Source: Planctomycetes bacterium UBA1662 (GTDB taxonomy: Bacteria > Planctomycetota > UBA8108). From it: DNA of 37,667 nucleotides. Below, piece after piece: positions 1 to 8,121 of this stretch (the first letter of the stretch is position 1; each line of letters begins with the position of its first letter). The stretch is from contig DCKY01000042.1 of assembly GCA_002320775.1 (NCBI GenBank), forward strand, positions 26,647-64,313, written 5' to 3'. The notes beneath the pieces are model-generated. The model saw only the letters and a program-made list of their open reading frames with translations. It had not been told where the DNA came from and did no database searches. The position numbers and the translations under genes were made by a program.

Positions 1-507
1 CAACTCCTTGAGAGCGGGGGCCGGCCGGCCTCCGCCGATGGCTTTGCGGGCCGCCTCAAGGCCTTCGAGCGTGAGCAGGAGGAGTTCCTCGCCCGCCAGT
101 TACCGCTGGACAACGCCCGAGTGACAGTAAAGACAGAAGCTTTTTTCAGGACGGAAACAAAAGAAGCCGGGGCGCCCTCATTTATCGCCGGCCTTTTTGA
201 GAAGGATTGGAAGCTCGGATCGTTTTCGGATGCATCCATCTACGCCGGAGGCGGGTTTGTCATGACCTTGCTGGCCTACGGCCTCTTCAGGATAAGGGCG
301 AGAAGGAAACGAGGTCTTGAACTGGAGCTGGCGGCTTCGAACCGCACCGATGCATGTCGGGAGACCCTCGACGCGGTTGAAAAAGCCGGGAGGCTTGCCA
401 GGAACACCCCGGATGTCTCTTCGGCGGTGGTGAAGATGTGGTTGAACGAAGGTCTGGATCCGGTAGTTGAAATGTCAAATCCAGCGGGAACCGCGGCCGG
501 GAACTGA
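1..507 (+). CDS. fliF: FliF C-terminal part (flagellar MS-ring), 5' end outside window
   Basis: The reading frame is open from base 1 and ends in TGA at 505-507, giving about 168 residues of a protein that starts upstream. It has a polar periplasmic stretch, one hydrophobic segment (around residues 82-97), an RIRARRKR basic stop-transfer, and a cytoplasmic tail ending in a VVKMWLNE-type helix. FliF proteins have this layout: the second membrane helix followed by a short tail that binds the N-terminal domain of FliG. The next gene is exactly such a FliG N-domain, which supports the call. FliF forms the MS-ring in the inner membrane that houses the export gate encoded downstream. The distinctive ring-building domains lie outside the window, so the assignment rests on tail, topology and context. 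Confidence 0.62.
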   Translation, partial: QLLESGGRPASADGFAGRLKAFEREQEEFLARQLPLDNARVTVKTEAFFRTETKEAGAPSFIAGLFEKDWKLGSFSDASIYAGGGFVMTLLAYGLFRIRARRKRGLELELAASNRTDACRETLDAVEKAGRLARNTPDVSSAVVKMWLNEGLDPVVEMSNPAGTAAGN

Positions 508-556
508 CGCAAGATGCCTGCGGCGGAAATTAAGAGAAAGAGATCGGGTTAGATTC

Positions 557-1141
557 ATGAGTATTCCAGTCACCCTTGAGCTGGGAGGCGGCGTCGAGTC
601 CACGAGCGATTCCGAGATCCTGACCTTTTCGAGGCTTTCGGGCTTGAGGAAGGTCGCGGTCTTGTTTCGTTCGCTGGCACTGAAGGACGAGGCCTCCGCC
701 CGGACCCTGTTGGGGTCTCTCAACAGCATGGAGCAGGTCAGGATCAAGGAGGAGCTCGATTCCATGGGCGTCCTCGGAGCGGATATGGTGACCGATGTTC
801 TCAGGGAGTTCGACGTGCTCTGCGGGATACACAAGGCCTACCGCGAAGGTGGAGTCGATGGAGCGATCTCCGTTGGTGAAAAGTTCCTTCACAAGAGCGA
901 GGCTCGCCGGGTGGCCCTCGTTCTCGGCAGCCAGAACGGGGTGGACCCGGGATTCGATACCGATTCACAAGGAGACGTCTCGCCTCGCCAGGCGGAGGTG
1001 TCCGGGCAGGTAGACGGAGAGGGTTCCGGCGAGAGCGCTGGTGAGGCACAGGCTGAAGCTGAAGACGCGGAGGCGGATGGTGAGGAGACCCTCGCCCTCG
1101 CGGATCTCGAGGAGAAAGACCTCGAAGATGTCGTCACCTGA
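557..1141 (+). CDS. FliG N-terminal-domain-only protein
   Basis: A 194-residue protein from ATG 557; the frame is open further upstream but would overlap fliF. Residues about 25-95 match the FliG N-terminal domain (LSGLRKVAVLF, then a DVLREFDVL helix). They continue into the GGVDGAISVGEKFL linker that corresponds to the GGxDYAxxxLxKAL segment of FliG. After residue about 135 the protein becomes a low-complexity acidic Ala/Glu/Asp tail. The middle and C-terminal domains of a normal FliG of about 330-340 residues, including the charged torque helix and the FliM-binding EHPQ region, are absent. The N-domain binds the FliF tail encoded immediately upstream, so this may be an adaptor on the MS-ring, or half of a split FliG. 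FliO follows 44 bases later, without fliH, fliI or fliJ. Confidence 0.6.
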   Translation: MSIPVTLELGGGVESTSDSEILTFSRLSGLRKVAVLFRSLALKDEASARTLLGSLNSMEQVRIKEELDSMGVLGADMVTDVLREFDVLCGIHKAYREGGVDGAISVGEKFLHKSEARRVALVLGSQNGVDPGFDTDSQGDVSPRQAEVSGQVDGEGSGESAGEAQAEAEDAEADGEETLALADLEEKDLEDVVT

Positions 1142-1185
1142 GGGTGCCGGCGGTGTGATGCCTCCAGCGGGGGCAAGGAAAGAAA

Positions 1186-1845
1186 ATGGAGAGAGCCGAG
1201 ATGAGAAAGAATGGGCGAATCAAGCCGCGCCGGCTTCGGACATTTTTCGTCATCGCCTATCTCAGCTTTTGCAGTTGTATGGCTTCCGGTTTCCTGTTCG
1301 CGCAGGACGGAGAGCATGTTCAACCGAATGAGACTGTCGGCGAGTTGTTGAACGATTCCGCTCCGCCGGCGACAGCGGTCGTTTCACCCGCCAGCGAGAG
1401 CCTGTGGAGAACCACCGGAGTCTTGATGCTGGGGGCTGGCCTCGGGGTCCTGTTGCTGATTTCCTGGCAGCGTCAGCGCCCTTCCTCCAGGGCTGCCCGC
1501 GGGGGGCGCGCATCCCTCGAGGTCATTGGCCGGGCCCCGCTCTCACCGAAGCATACCGCCTGCCTGCTCAAGGTGGGTCCCGACAGGCTTCTCGTCGTCG
1601 CTCTGTGCGGCGATGCCATGAGTCCTCTGTGCACGATTGAAGGAGAGGATGAGATCGGCCGGGTGCTGGGCGAGCAGGAACCTTCCTCTGCGCGGGCTCC
1701 TTGGCTCGACGAAGAGGGTGCAGCCGCCGGTAGCGCGCCGGAGGGCGGCGCGGTCGTTCCGGGAGACGTCGATACCGCCTCCGCCCGCATCTTTGCTTCT
1801 TCCGAGCCGACAGATTCTTCAAAGCAGGCCAAGGCGGGGCAATGA
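1186..1845 (+). CDS. fliO: Flagellar biosynthesis protein FliO
   Basis: A 219-residue protein from ATG 1186, preceded by AAGGAAAG at 1175-1182; a second ATG lies at 1201. The basic N-terminus (RIKPRRLR) leads into a hydrophobic signal-like helix ending near FLFAQ. A periplasmic stretch follows, then a membrane helix (LMLGAGLGVLLLISW) and a small cytoplasmic domain with the FliO pattern RASLEVIGRAPLSPKHTACL and VGPDRLLVVAL. FliO is a small membrane scaffold that helps assemble the FliP ring of the flagellar type III export gate. Long signal-bearing forms of FliO exist outside the enterobacteria. Its TGA overlaps the fliP ATG, so the two are probably translationally coupled. The C-terminal 60 residues are Ala/Gly/Glu-rich and uninformative. 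Confidence 0.82.
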   Translation: MERAEMRKNGRIKPRRLRTFFVIAYLSFCSCMASGFLFAQDGEHVQPNETVGELLNDSAPPATAVVSPASESLWRTTGVLMLGAGLGVLLLISWQRQRPSSRAARGGRASLEVIGRAPLSPKHTACLLKVGPDRLLVVALCGDAMSPLCTIEGEDEIGRVLGEQEPSSARAPWLDEEGAAAGSAPEGGAVVPGDVDTASARIFASSEPTDSSKQAKAGQ

Positions 1846-2711
1846 TTCGAGAGAGATCCAGATTGCTGAAGATCCTGTGCTGCGGCTTGTTGAGCTGCGG
1901 GCTGCCGGCAATCGGAGCTGGGCTCTTCGCCCAGGAGGCTGTCGCTGAGGAGGCGGCGGCCGCAGACGCGGGCGATACTCTCAAGACTCTTACCGGGCTC
2001 GATAGCGAAAATCTCGGCGTTCCCCTCCGGGCCCTGGCCCTGGTTACGGTCTTCGGTGTCGTTCCATCGATCGTTCTACTGACGACCTGTTTTCCGAGAA
2101 TCCTGGTGGTGCTCTTTTTTCTCAGGAAGGCTCTTGGCACCCAGGACCTGCCGCCCAATATGCTCGTTTTTGGACTCTCCTTCCTGTTGACGGGAGCCGT
2201 GATGTTTCCCATCTGGCAGGAGATTCATCAGGAGGCCTATGTGCCCCTGGTGGAAACAAAGCAGATCGACGCGGAGCTGGCCCTCCAGAGGGCCGAGCTG
2301 CCGGTGAAGAGATTTATGCTTCGGCACACCCTGCGGGATGATCTCAGGTTGATGCTCGGAGTCTCTGCCCGGGGAGCGGGCAAGCCGGCCTTTCCATCGT
2401 CCGCTGGCGGCGGACCTTCCGGAAAGAAGCCGGAGAGCTCCACCGGCCAGCAACTGGAACAGCTCAGTTTTTTCACGATTCTTCCCGCCTTCGTATTGAG
2501 CGAGCTGAAGACGGCCTTCCAACTGGGCTTCCTGCTCTTTCTTCCATTTCTGCTGGTCGACCTGGTGGTTTCCGCGGTGCTCGTATCGATGGGAATGATC
2601 ATGCTGCCTCCCACCCTCGTTTCGCTGCCTCTGAAGATCCTGATCTTCGTGCTGGTGGATGGATGGAGCCTGGTGGTGGGTCAACTGCTCGCCGGTATCC
2701 AGGGCGGTTAG
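1842..2711 (+). CDS. fliP: Flagellar export gate protein FliP
   Basis: A 289-residue polytopic membrane protein starting at ATG 1842 within an ATGA overlap with fliO. It has a cleavable-type signal (ILCCGLLSCGLPAIGAGLFAQ), then the FliP signature: TCFPRILVVLFFLRKALG, a PIWQEIHQEAY periplasmic segment, KRFMLRHT, and the highly conserved ILPAFVLSELKTAFQLGFL, LPFLLVDLVVSAVL and SMGMIMLPP blocks. FliP forms a pentamer that, with FliQ and FliR, makes the helical core channel of the flagellar type III secretion gate. The periplasmic loop carries a Gly/Ser/Pro-rich insert (about residues 185-205) that looks lineage-specific. All family hallmarks are present, so the gene looks intact. Confidence 0.95.
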   Translation: MIRERSRLLKILCCGLLSCGLPAIGAGLFAQEAVAEEAAAADAGDTLKTLTGLDSENLGVPLRALALVTVFGVVPSIVLLTTCFPRILVVLFFLRKALGTQDLPPNMLVFGLSFLLTGAVMFPIWQEIHQEAYVPLVETKQIDAELALQRAELPVKRFMLRHTLRDDLRLMLGVSARGAGKPAFPSSAGGGPSGKKPESSTGQQLEQLSFFTILPAFVLSELKTAFQLGFLLFLPFLLVDLVVSAVLVSMGMIMLPPTLVSLPLKILIFVLVDGWSLVVGQLLAGIQGG

Positions 2712-2805
2712 GGGATAAACAGGAGATGCAATCGGTGATGATGAAGAACAAGGTGAAGGTTGAGATGGGCGGGAGTCTTCCAGGCTTCCCGGGAGAGGAG
2801 GACTG

Positions 2806-3072
2806 ATGGAGACAGCTATCGAGCTCTCACGCGGCGCTCTCTCAACGGCCATCGAGCTTGCCCTGCCGGTGATGGTGGTAGGCCTGGCGGTTGGGGTGAT
2901 CGTAAGCGTGTTCCAGGCGATGACCCAGGTTCATGACCAGACCCTGTCTTTTATCCCGAAGATCCTGGCCATGGTGGCGGTGATCTTATTGCTGCTGCCC
3001 TGGTTTCTCAAGGTGATGGAAGGGTATACCCGGACTGTTTTTGAACAATTGGGAGATGGATTTTTCCCCTGA
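2806..3072 (+). CDS. fliQ: Flagellar export gate protein FliQ
   Basis: An 88-residue protein with two membrane helices, the normal FliQ length. The start ATG 2806 follows GGAGAGGAGG (about 2792-2801), a strong ribosome-binding site. Recognisable family features are ELALPVMVVGLAVGVIVSVFQAMTQVHDQTLSFIPKI and the closing LPWFLKVM helix, here quoted only as landmarks. FliQ sits in four copies around the FliP-FliR core of the export gate. The 94 bases between fliP and fliQ contain no convincing gene. Confidence 0.93.
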   Translation: METAIELSRGALSTAIELALPVMVVGLAVGVIVSVFQAMTQVHDQTLSFIPKILAMVAVILLLLPWFLKVMEGYTRTVFEQLGDGFFP

Positions 3073-3118
3073 GATGATGCTCGCAAGAGAATCCCGGAAT
3101 AAGAAGTGATTGAGCTAA

Positions 3119-3949
3119 ATGCAAGAGGTGACGATAGAACAATGGGTGTTCGAGTCCCTGCCCCCGGGGGCGATTCTCGTCGGCTGCCGCCTGCTGGGGC
3201 TGTTTATTCCCGCTCCGTTTTTTCGCAGCGGAATGCTGCCCTGGCGGTTGAAGATCGCCGTGGTGGCCGTGCTGAGCCTGGGGGTCGTAGTCTCGCCTAT
3301 GCTGCAGGAGAGCCTGGCTGGAGTGGACGAGGGCGTACTCGAGGGCCTGCGGGATCCGTCGCGGTGCTGGCTGATCCTGGCTGGAGAGCTGCTCGTTGGA
3401 GTGGCTCTTGGCTGGAGCGTGCTCGTGGTGCTGGCCTGTGCCCAGGGTGCGGCCGACCTCATCTCGCAGCAGGCCGGGCTTACGGCAAGGCTCATCGCCG
3501 ACCCCCAGTCGGGGGGAGGAAGCTCACCGTTGGGAATATTCTATCATGGACTGGCTGTCTATCTCCTGCTGGCCTTGAATCTCCATCACAGCCTGATCAG
3601 GTCTGTGCTCGAGAGCTTTTCCTGGGTTCCGCCGGGCTCCCTTACAGCGGCCTCGGTGCCAATCGCCCTGGGGCGCCTGGGGCTCGAGGTTGGAGGAGAG
3701 CTCTTCCTTGCGGCCCTGGTGCTGGCCCTGCCCATTCTCCTTTCTCTTGCGCTGGTAACGCTGGCCCAGGCTGCGCTGGGAAGAGCGCTTCCCCAGGCCG
3801 AACTGTTTACCCTGGGCTTGCCGGTAAGGCTGCTGGTCGGAATGGCGGCGCTCTACGCGTCGCTGCCGGTCTCGGTAAGGTATGTCGGCGGGATGCTGCG
3901 TTCGGCAGTGAGGGATGGAGAAGGTCTTCTTTCGAGCTGGAGCGGCTGA
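3119..3949 (+). CDS. fliR: Flagellar export gate protein FliR
   Basis: A 276-residue membrane protein from ATG 3119, matching the usual FliR size of about 255-265. It shows the order expected for FliR: RLLGLFIPAPFFRS near the N-terminus, a long GELLVGVALGWSVLVVLACAQGAADLISQQAGL helix-hairpin region, a HHSLIRSV segment, and the terminal ALPQAELFTLGLPVRLLVG stretch. FliR contributes one subunit to the FliP5-Q4-R1 gate and contacts FlhB. Many FliR proteins carry FlhB as a C-terminal fusion; here flhB is separate, starting 28 bases downstream. It belongs to the same transcription unit as its neighbours. Confidence 0.93.
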   Translation: MQEVTIEQWVFESLPPGAILVGCRLLGLFIPAPFFRSGMLPWRLKIAVVAVLSLGVVVSPMLQESLAGVDEGVLEGLRDPSRCWLILAGELLVGVALGWSVLVVLACAQGAADLISQQAGLTARLIADPQSGGGSSPLGIFYHGLAVYLLLALNLHHSLIRSVLESFSWVPPGSLTAASVPIALGRLGLEVGGELFLAALVLALPILLSLALVTLAQAALGRALPQAELFTLGLPVRLLVGMAALYASLPVSVRYVGGMLRSAVRDGEGLLSSWSG

Positions 3950-3977
3950 TGGCTTTCGGAGGTAATGGATAAAAAAG

Positions 3978-4784
3978 ATGTCGTCGCATTGGGATCAGAA
4001 AACTGAGAAGCCTACCGAGGCAAGGCGCCGCCTTGCCCGGGAGCAGGGGCGCGTCGCGGTGAGCCGTGATCTTGTCGCGGCCTTTTCCCTGCTCTGGATT
4101 CTTCTGGCGTTTCGCCAGTTCGGAGGTCCGTTTTTCGAGCGCGCCACGACCAGGGTCGGTGAGCTGCTGCGGGAAGCCTTTGTCGCGCAGAAGCTCACCT
4201 CGTTTACGGCGCCTCCCTTCCTCCGGGAGCTTCTGCTGGAGACGGCGGGCTTCCTGATGCCGGCCCTCCTGGCGATGCTCGCGCTGGTGCTGATCTCTAG
4301 TCTCGTTCAGAGCGGCTGGGTTTTCAGGCCCACCGCGGTCTCCCCTGACCTCGGACGCCTGTCTCCGTCCGCCGGGTGGGGAAGATTTTTTTCTTCAAGT
4401 TCCTTGGCCTCGGGTTTCTTCGCATTGGCGAAGTGCGCCTGGCTTGCCGGTGGACTCTATTGGGCGGTCGTCCCGCTGCTTGCCGGCAGGGACGCCGTCA
4501 GCCCGCAAACCCTGATGAGCAGTTCGGGTGTCGCCGGTGTGCGGCTCGGATCGGAGTATCTTCTCAGCTCCGCGGCCGTCCTGGTTGCCGGCCTCATCGC
4601 GCTTGGAGCTCTCGACTGGTTCTACCGGTGGTGGAGGCTCGAGCGAGAGCTGATGATGACGAAGGAAGAGCTCAAGGAAGAGCTCGCCCGGCAGGAGACG
4701 CCCGAGATCATACGCCGGAAGCGCCGAGGCCTGGCGAAACGCCTGGTGACCGCGGCAGCCGCGGGTCGAGGGGGTGTTGAATGA
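3978..4784 (+). CDS. flhB: FlhB lacking the autocleavage (NPTH) and C-terminal domain
   Basis: A 268-residue protein from ATG 3978. The N-terminus is typical FlhB (QKTEKPTEARRRLAREQGRVAVSRDL), followed by four hydrophobic segments and the linker helix MMTKEELKEELARQETPEIIRRKRR. Family members then continue through an MM-V-KADVVVTNPTH segment into an autocleaving C-terminal domain, for a total of about 350-380 residues. Here the chain ends with AKRLVTAAAAGRGGVE. The TGA is part of an ATGA overlap with flhA, so no room remains for the missing domain and no simple frameshift restores it. FlhB controls gate opening and the rod/hook-to-filament substrate switch, and its C-domain docks substrates. 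The missing part could be supplied in trans by an FlhX-like protein, which is not seen here. Confidence 0.88.
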   Translation: MSSHWDQKTEKPTEARRRLAREQGRVAVSRDLVAAFSLLWILLAFRQFGGPFFERATTRVGELLREAFVAQKLTSFTAPPFLRELLLETAGFLMPALLAMLALVLISSLVQSGWVFRPTAVSPDLGRLSPSAGWGRFFSSSSLASGFFALAKCAWLAGGLYWAVVPLLAGRDAVSPQTLMSSSGVAGVRLGSEYLLSSAAVLVAGLIALGALDWFYRWWRLERELMMTKEELKEELARQETPEIIRRKRRGLAKRLVTAAAAGRGGVE

Positions 4785-6937
4785 GCACACAGGATGTTCT
4801 GAGGAATTCAGGCGCCTACAGCATCTGGGGGCGAATCAAGTCACAGCCCGATCTCTTCTTTGGCGTGATCCTGATCTGTATTCTCATGGTCATCCTGGTG
4901 CCGCTGGCCCCGGTGCTCGTCGATTCGCTGTTGATTCTCAATATCACGATATCACTGCTGGTTCTGATGAGGGCCGCCTCCGTCACGCGTCCCCTCGAAT
5001 TCAGCGTCTTTCCATCTCTGTTGCTGGTGGTGACGTTTGCCCGCCTGTCGCTGAATATTGCGACCACGCGCCTGATTCTCGGCAATGCCGCCGAGGGTCC
5101 GCTGGCTGCGGGCAAGGTGGTTCAGACCTTTGGCAGCTTTGTCGGCGGTGACAACCTGGTGGTCGGCTTCGTCATTTTTACAGTCATCGTGCTGGTCCAG
5201 TTTGTTGTCATTACCCGCGGAGCGACGAGGGTTTCGGAGGTGGCGGCCCGATTCCAGCTCGATGCCATGCCCGGGAAACAGATGAGCATCGATGGAGACC
5301 TTGCGGCCGGTCTCATCGATCAGGAATCGGCCAGTGAGCGCAGACAGGAGGTCGGTCGCGAGGCGGATTTCTACGGTTCGATGGACGGAGCCAGTAAGTT
5401 CGTTCGTGGAGACGCGGTGGCCGGAATCGTCATCATGCTGGTGAACATCATCGGCGGTCTCGGGATCGGTATGCTCTATCACGGCATGAGCGCCGCCGGC
5501 GCTCTTGAGGTCTTCGGACGGTTGACCATTGGCGACGGGCTGGTGAGCCAGGTTCCCGCTCTGATGGTCTCGATCGCGGCGGCGCTTCTGGTGACACGGA
5601 GCGCAGCCAGCGAGCAGCTCAGCACCGATCTCGGCCGGCAGGTCTTTTCGAGTGACTGGATCCTCTTCACCGCGGCGGGCTTTCTCTGGTTGCTGCTTCC
5701 TTCCGGTCTTCCGGTCCCGATGCTGTTGATAACCTCGGCGGCTTGTGGTTGCTGCGGCTTCATTCTTCGCAGGGAACGGATAGAGAAGGAGGCCAGGGAA
5801 CGTACCGTGCTGCAGAGCGAGGAGCTGGACCAGGCGCGTGTGCCCGTGGTTGATGTGAAAACATTGATGAAGGTCGAGACACTCGAGCTGTTGATCGGCT
5901 TTCACCTGGTGAGCCTTCAGGATCGCGACCGCGGCGGTGACCTGCTGGAGCGGCTCGCCTCGATGCGCCAGAAGCTCGCGCTGGAGCTTGGGCTGCATGT
6001 GCCATCGGTGAAGGTGTCAGATTCAAAAGAGATCGGCTCCCGGGAATACTGTTTCAGACTTCGCGGGACCAGGCTTGGAACCTGGAGGATCATTCCCGGA
6101 GGCAGCCTCGCGCTGCAGAAGGATGAGGAGCGTCCGGCCGGCTCGGGAGAGCTGCCCTTTGATTTTGAGTCCTCCATTGACCTCGCCGATGGTTCGGGTT
6201 TCTGGATTCCGGACTCCATGGAGGAACAGGCCCATGAGGCGGGTTGCCAGCTGGTGAGTCCGTCCACCGCTATCGCTCTCCACCTGGAGGATTGCATTAC
6301 AGCCCACGCGGCCGAGCTGCTGACCTACGAGAGGGTCTCGCAGATACTGGCGGACCTCAAGGAGAAGTCGCCCTCGCTGGTTGATGAGTTCGTGCCCCAA
6401 ACGGTAAAGATCGGACAGCTCCAGAAGGTTCTCCAGGATCTGCTCCTGGAGGGAGTCTCCATCAGGGACACAGAGACTATTCTTGAGAGGATCGGAAGCA
6501 GCTTTGCGGAGGACCTTCGGCATGAGCAGGTGCTCTGCGAGGTGAGGAGAAGCCTCGCGAGGGCGCTCGCTACTTCCAAGCTGGATATCAACGGAAAGCT
6601 TCATGCCATCAAGCTCGATCCCGAGCTCGAGAGACTGATTGAAAACTGTGTTACGGAAACCGTTGATGGGGAGGTGCTCGACCTTGGCACCGAGGCTCGT
6701 GAACAGATTCGCGTGCGGACCTACGAGAAGCTTGTCGAGCTGAGGTCCGAGGGTCACAAGCCCATCCTGGTATGCAGCTCGAAAATTCGGAGACATCTGT
6801 GGGAATTATTGGGAACGCGGGTAGCGAGGCTCTCGGTGCTTGCGTATGAAGAAGTCGGTGAAGATATAAAGATCGAGATTCATCGTAGCGTGAACATAGG
6901 TAATGTTCCGGTGAGTTCGGCAGCTCTTCAGGAGTGA
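4781..6937 (+). CDS. flhA: Flagellar export component FlhA
   Basis: A 718-residue protein starting in an ATGA overlap with flhB. The N-terminal half has the expected membrane helices and the FHIPEP-family signature (ARLSLNIATTRLIL, GKVVQTFGSFVGGDN). The conserved cytoplasmic FHIPEP loop reads LDAMPGKQMSIDGDL and EADFYGSMDGASKFVRGDA. The C-terminal half (from about residue 340) is the cytoplasmic ring domain that receives chaperone-substrate complexes from the export ATPase. FlhA forms a nonameric ring and uses the proton motive force for export. Length and motifs are normal, in contrast with the shortened FlhB before it. Confidence 0.96.
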   Translation: MSTQDVLRNSGAYSIWGRIKSQPDLFFGVILICILMVILVPLAPVLVDSLLILNITISLLVLMRAASVTRPLEFSVFPSLLLVVTFARLSLNIATTRLILGNAAEGPLAAGKVVQTFGSFVGGDNLVVGFVIFTVIVLVQFVVITRGATRVSEVAARFQLDAMPGKQMSIDGDLAAGLIDQESASERRQEVGREADFYGSMDGASKFVRGDAVAGIVIMLVNIIGGLGIGMLYHGMSAAGALEVFGRLTIGDGLVSQVPALMVSIAAALLVTRSAASEQLSTDLGRQVFSSDWILFTAAGFLWLLLPSGLPVPMLLITSAACGCCGFILRRERIEKEARERTVLQSEELDQARVPVVDVKTLMKVETLELLIGFHLVSLQDRDRGGDLLERLASMRQKLALELGLHVPSVKVSDSKEIGSREYCFRLRGTRLGTWRIIPGGSLALQKDEERPAGSGELPFDFESSIDLADGSGFWIPDSMEEQAHEAGCQLVSPSTAIALHLEDCITAHAAELLTYERVSQILADLKEKSPSLVDEFVPQTVKIGQLQKVLQDLLLEGVSIRDTETILERIGSSFAEDLRHEQVLCEVRRSLARALATSKLDINGKLHAIKLDPELERLIENCVTETVDGEVLDLGTEAREQIRVRTYEKLVELRSEGHKPILVCSSKIRRHLWELLGTRVARLSVLAYEEVGEDIKIEIHRSVNIGNVPVSSAALQE

Positions 6938-6942
6938 GTGGA

Positions 6943-8121
6943 ATGAGTGAACAATTCGAGCGCTTCCAGGGACGCACCATGGGTGAAGTGCTGGAGAACA
7001 TCCGCAGGAAGTTTGGCCACGAGGCCATGATCATGGGGTCCCGTAAATTCCGCACAGGCGGATTTCTCGGCTTTGGCAGCAGGGAGATGGTGGAGGTCTA
7101 TGTGGCCGATACCACGGTCCAGGTTGAAAGCCTGAAATCAGGCAGAGGAGCTTTTTCCTCTCCCGCGCGTTCTCCGGAGCCTGTCCGGGAAGTGGATGAG
7201 ACCTTGATCAGCCGGCCTCCCATACGTGAACAGGAACAGCTGGAGAAGCTGCAGGCTGATCTCGGCAGGTTCCACAGCAAGCTGAACGAATTGCTGATGC
7301 GTCCGGGCGAGGGCTGCTCCATAGCGCATCCTTTTTTGCGGGAGTGTTACGATCTGCTGGTGAGCTACGAGATCGAGCCGAGGATCGCCGAGGCGATTGT
7401 CGCGCAGATCGAGGAGCAGAAGCTTCCAAGCGGCTTCCCTGCCAAGGACAGCGTGGACCTGATTGTCCGGTCACACCTGGCCAGGCTTTTCGAGCCCAAT
7501 CCTCCCATGGCTTCAGGGGATGGGCCGCGGATCATTTTCCTCATCGGCCCGACCGGGGTGGGAAAGACGACGACGATAGCCAAGCTCGCCTCTCGAGCCA
7601 AGGTGAACCAGAGAAGAAAGGTCGGCCTGATTACGCTGGACACCTTTCGTATCGGGGCCGTCGACCAGCTGAAGCAGTACGCGGACATCTTCAAGGTCCC
7701 CGTTCACGTGGTCGAGCAGCCTCCCGATCTTGTCGAGATGGTTGAGAAGTGTTCGACGGCGGGGGATGAAATCATATATATCGACTCGGCCGGCCGCAGC
7801 CCCAGGGACGAACCAAAGATGTCTGAGCTCAGGAAATTCATCGATGTCCTGCCGGAGGCGGAGATTCACCTGGTGCTGAGCACAACGACCCAGCCCCAGA
7901 CGATCGCGAACATCGCCGAGCGGTTCGCCCCGATGTCTTTCGACCGGGTGATCCTGACCAAGCTCGATGAGAGTGTGGCCCTGGGCTCGCTTGTAGGGTG
8001 CCTTCTGGATATCGGGAAGCCGGTTTCGTATGTGACGGATGGACAGAATGTTCCCAAGGATATCTTCCCGGCGGATCCGGAGAGACTTGTCGACTTTGTG
8101 ATGAATAAGCAGCAGGTATGA
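6943..8121 (+). CDS. flhF: Flagellar SRP-like GTPase FlhF
   Basis: A 392-residue protein. ATG 6943 is chosen because AGGAG at 6930-6934 sits 8 bases upstream; a GTG at 6934 overlaps the flhA stop but lacks a site. The N-terminal B-domain (RFQGRTMGEVLENIRRKFG, then IMGSRKF) is typical of FlhF. The NG GTPase domain carries GPTGVGKTTTIAKL (P-loop, residues about 202-212), LITLDTFRIGAVDQLKQYA, a DSAGRSPRD switch, and LTKLDE for guanine recognition. FlhF is an SRP-family GTPase that sets the position, and often the number, of flagella at the pole by recruiting early basal-body parts. Its partner FlhG is encoded next, with an ATGA overlap. Confidence 0.95.
   Translation: MSEQFERFQGRTMGEVLENIRRKFGHEAMIMGSRKFRTGGFLGFGSREMVEVYVADTTVQVESLKSGRGAFSSPARSPEPVREVDETLISRPPIREQEQLEKLQADLGRFHSKLNELLMRPGEGCSIAHPFLRECYDLLVSYEIEPRIAEAIVAQIEEQKLPSGFPAKDSVDLIVRSHLARLFEPNPPMASGDGPRIIFLIGPTGVGKTTTIAKLASRAKVNQRRKVGLITLDTFRIGAVDQLKQYADIFKVPVHVVEQPPDLVEMVEKCSTAGDEIIYIDSAGRSPRDEPKMSELRKFIDVLPEAEIHLVLSTTTQPQTIANIAERFAPMSFDRVILTKLDESVALGSLVGCLLDIGKPVSYVTDGQNVPKDIFPADPERLVDFVMNKQQV

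Noticed and set aside
2726..2806. A 26-codon frame between fliP and fliQ
   Set aside because: AGGAG abuts the ATG with no spacing, and the composition is unremarkable; it is probably leader sequence for fliQ.
3106..3972. A 288-codon frame overlapping fliR
   Set aside because: It is Gly/Arg/Pro/Ala-rich with no family features and shadows the clear FliR frame starting at 3119.
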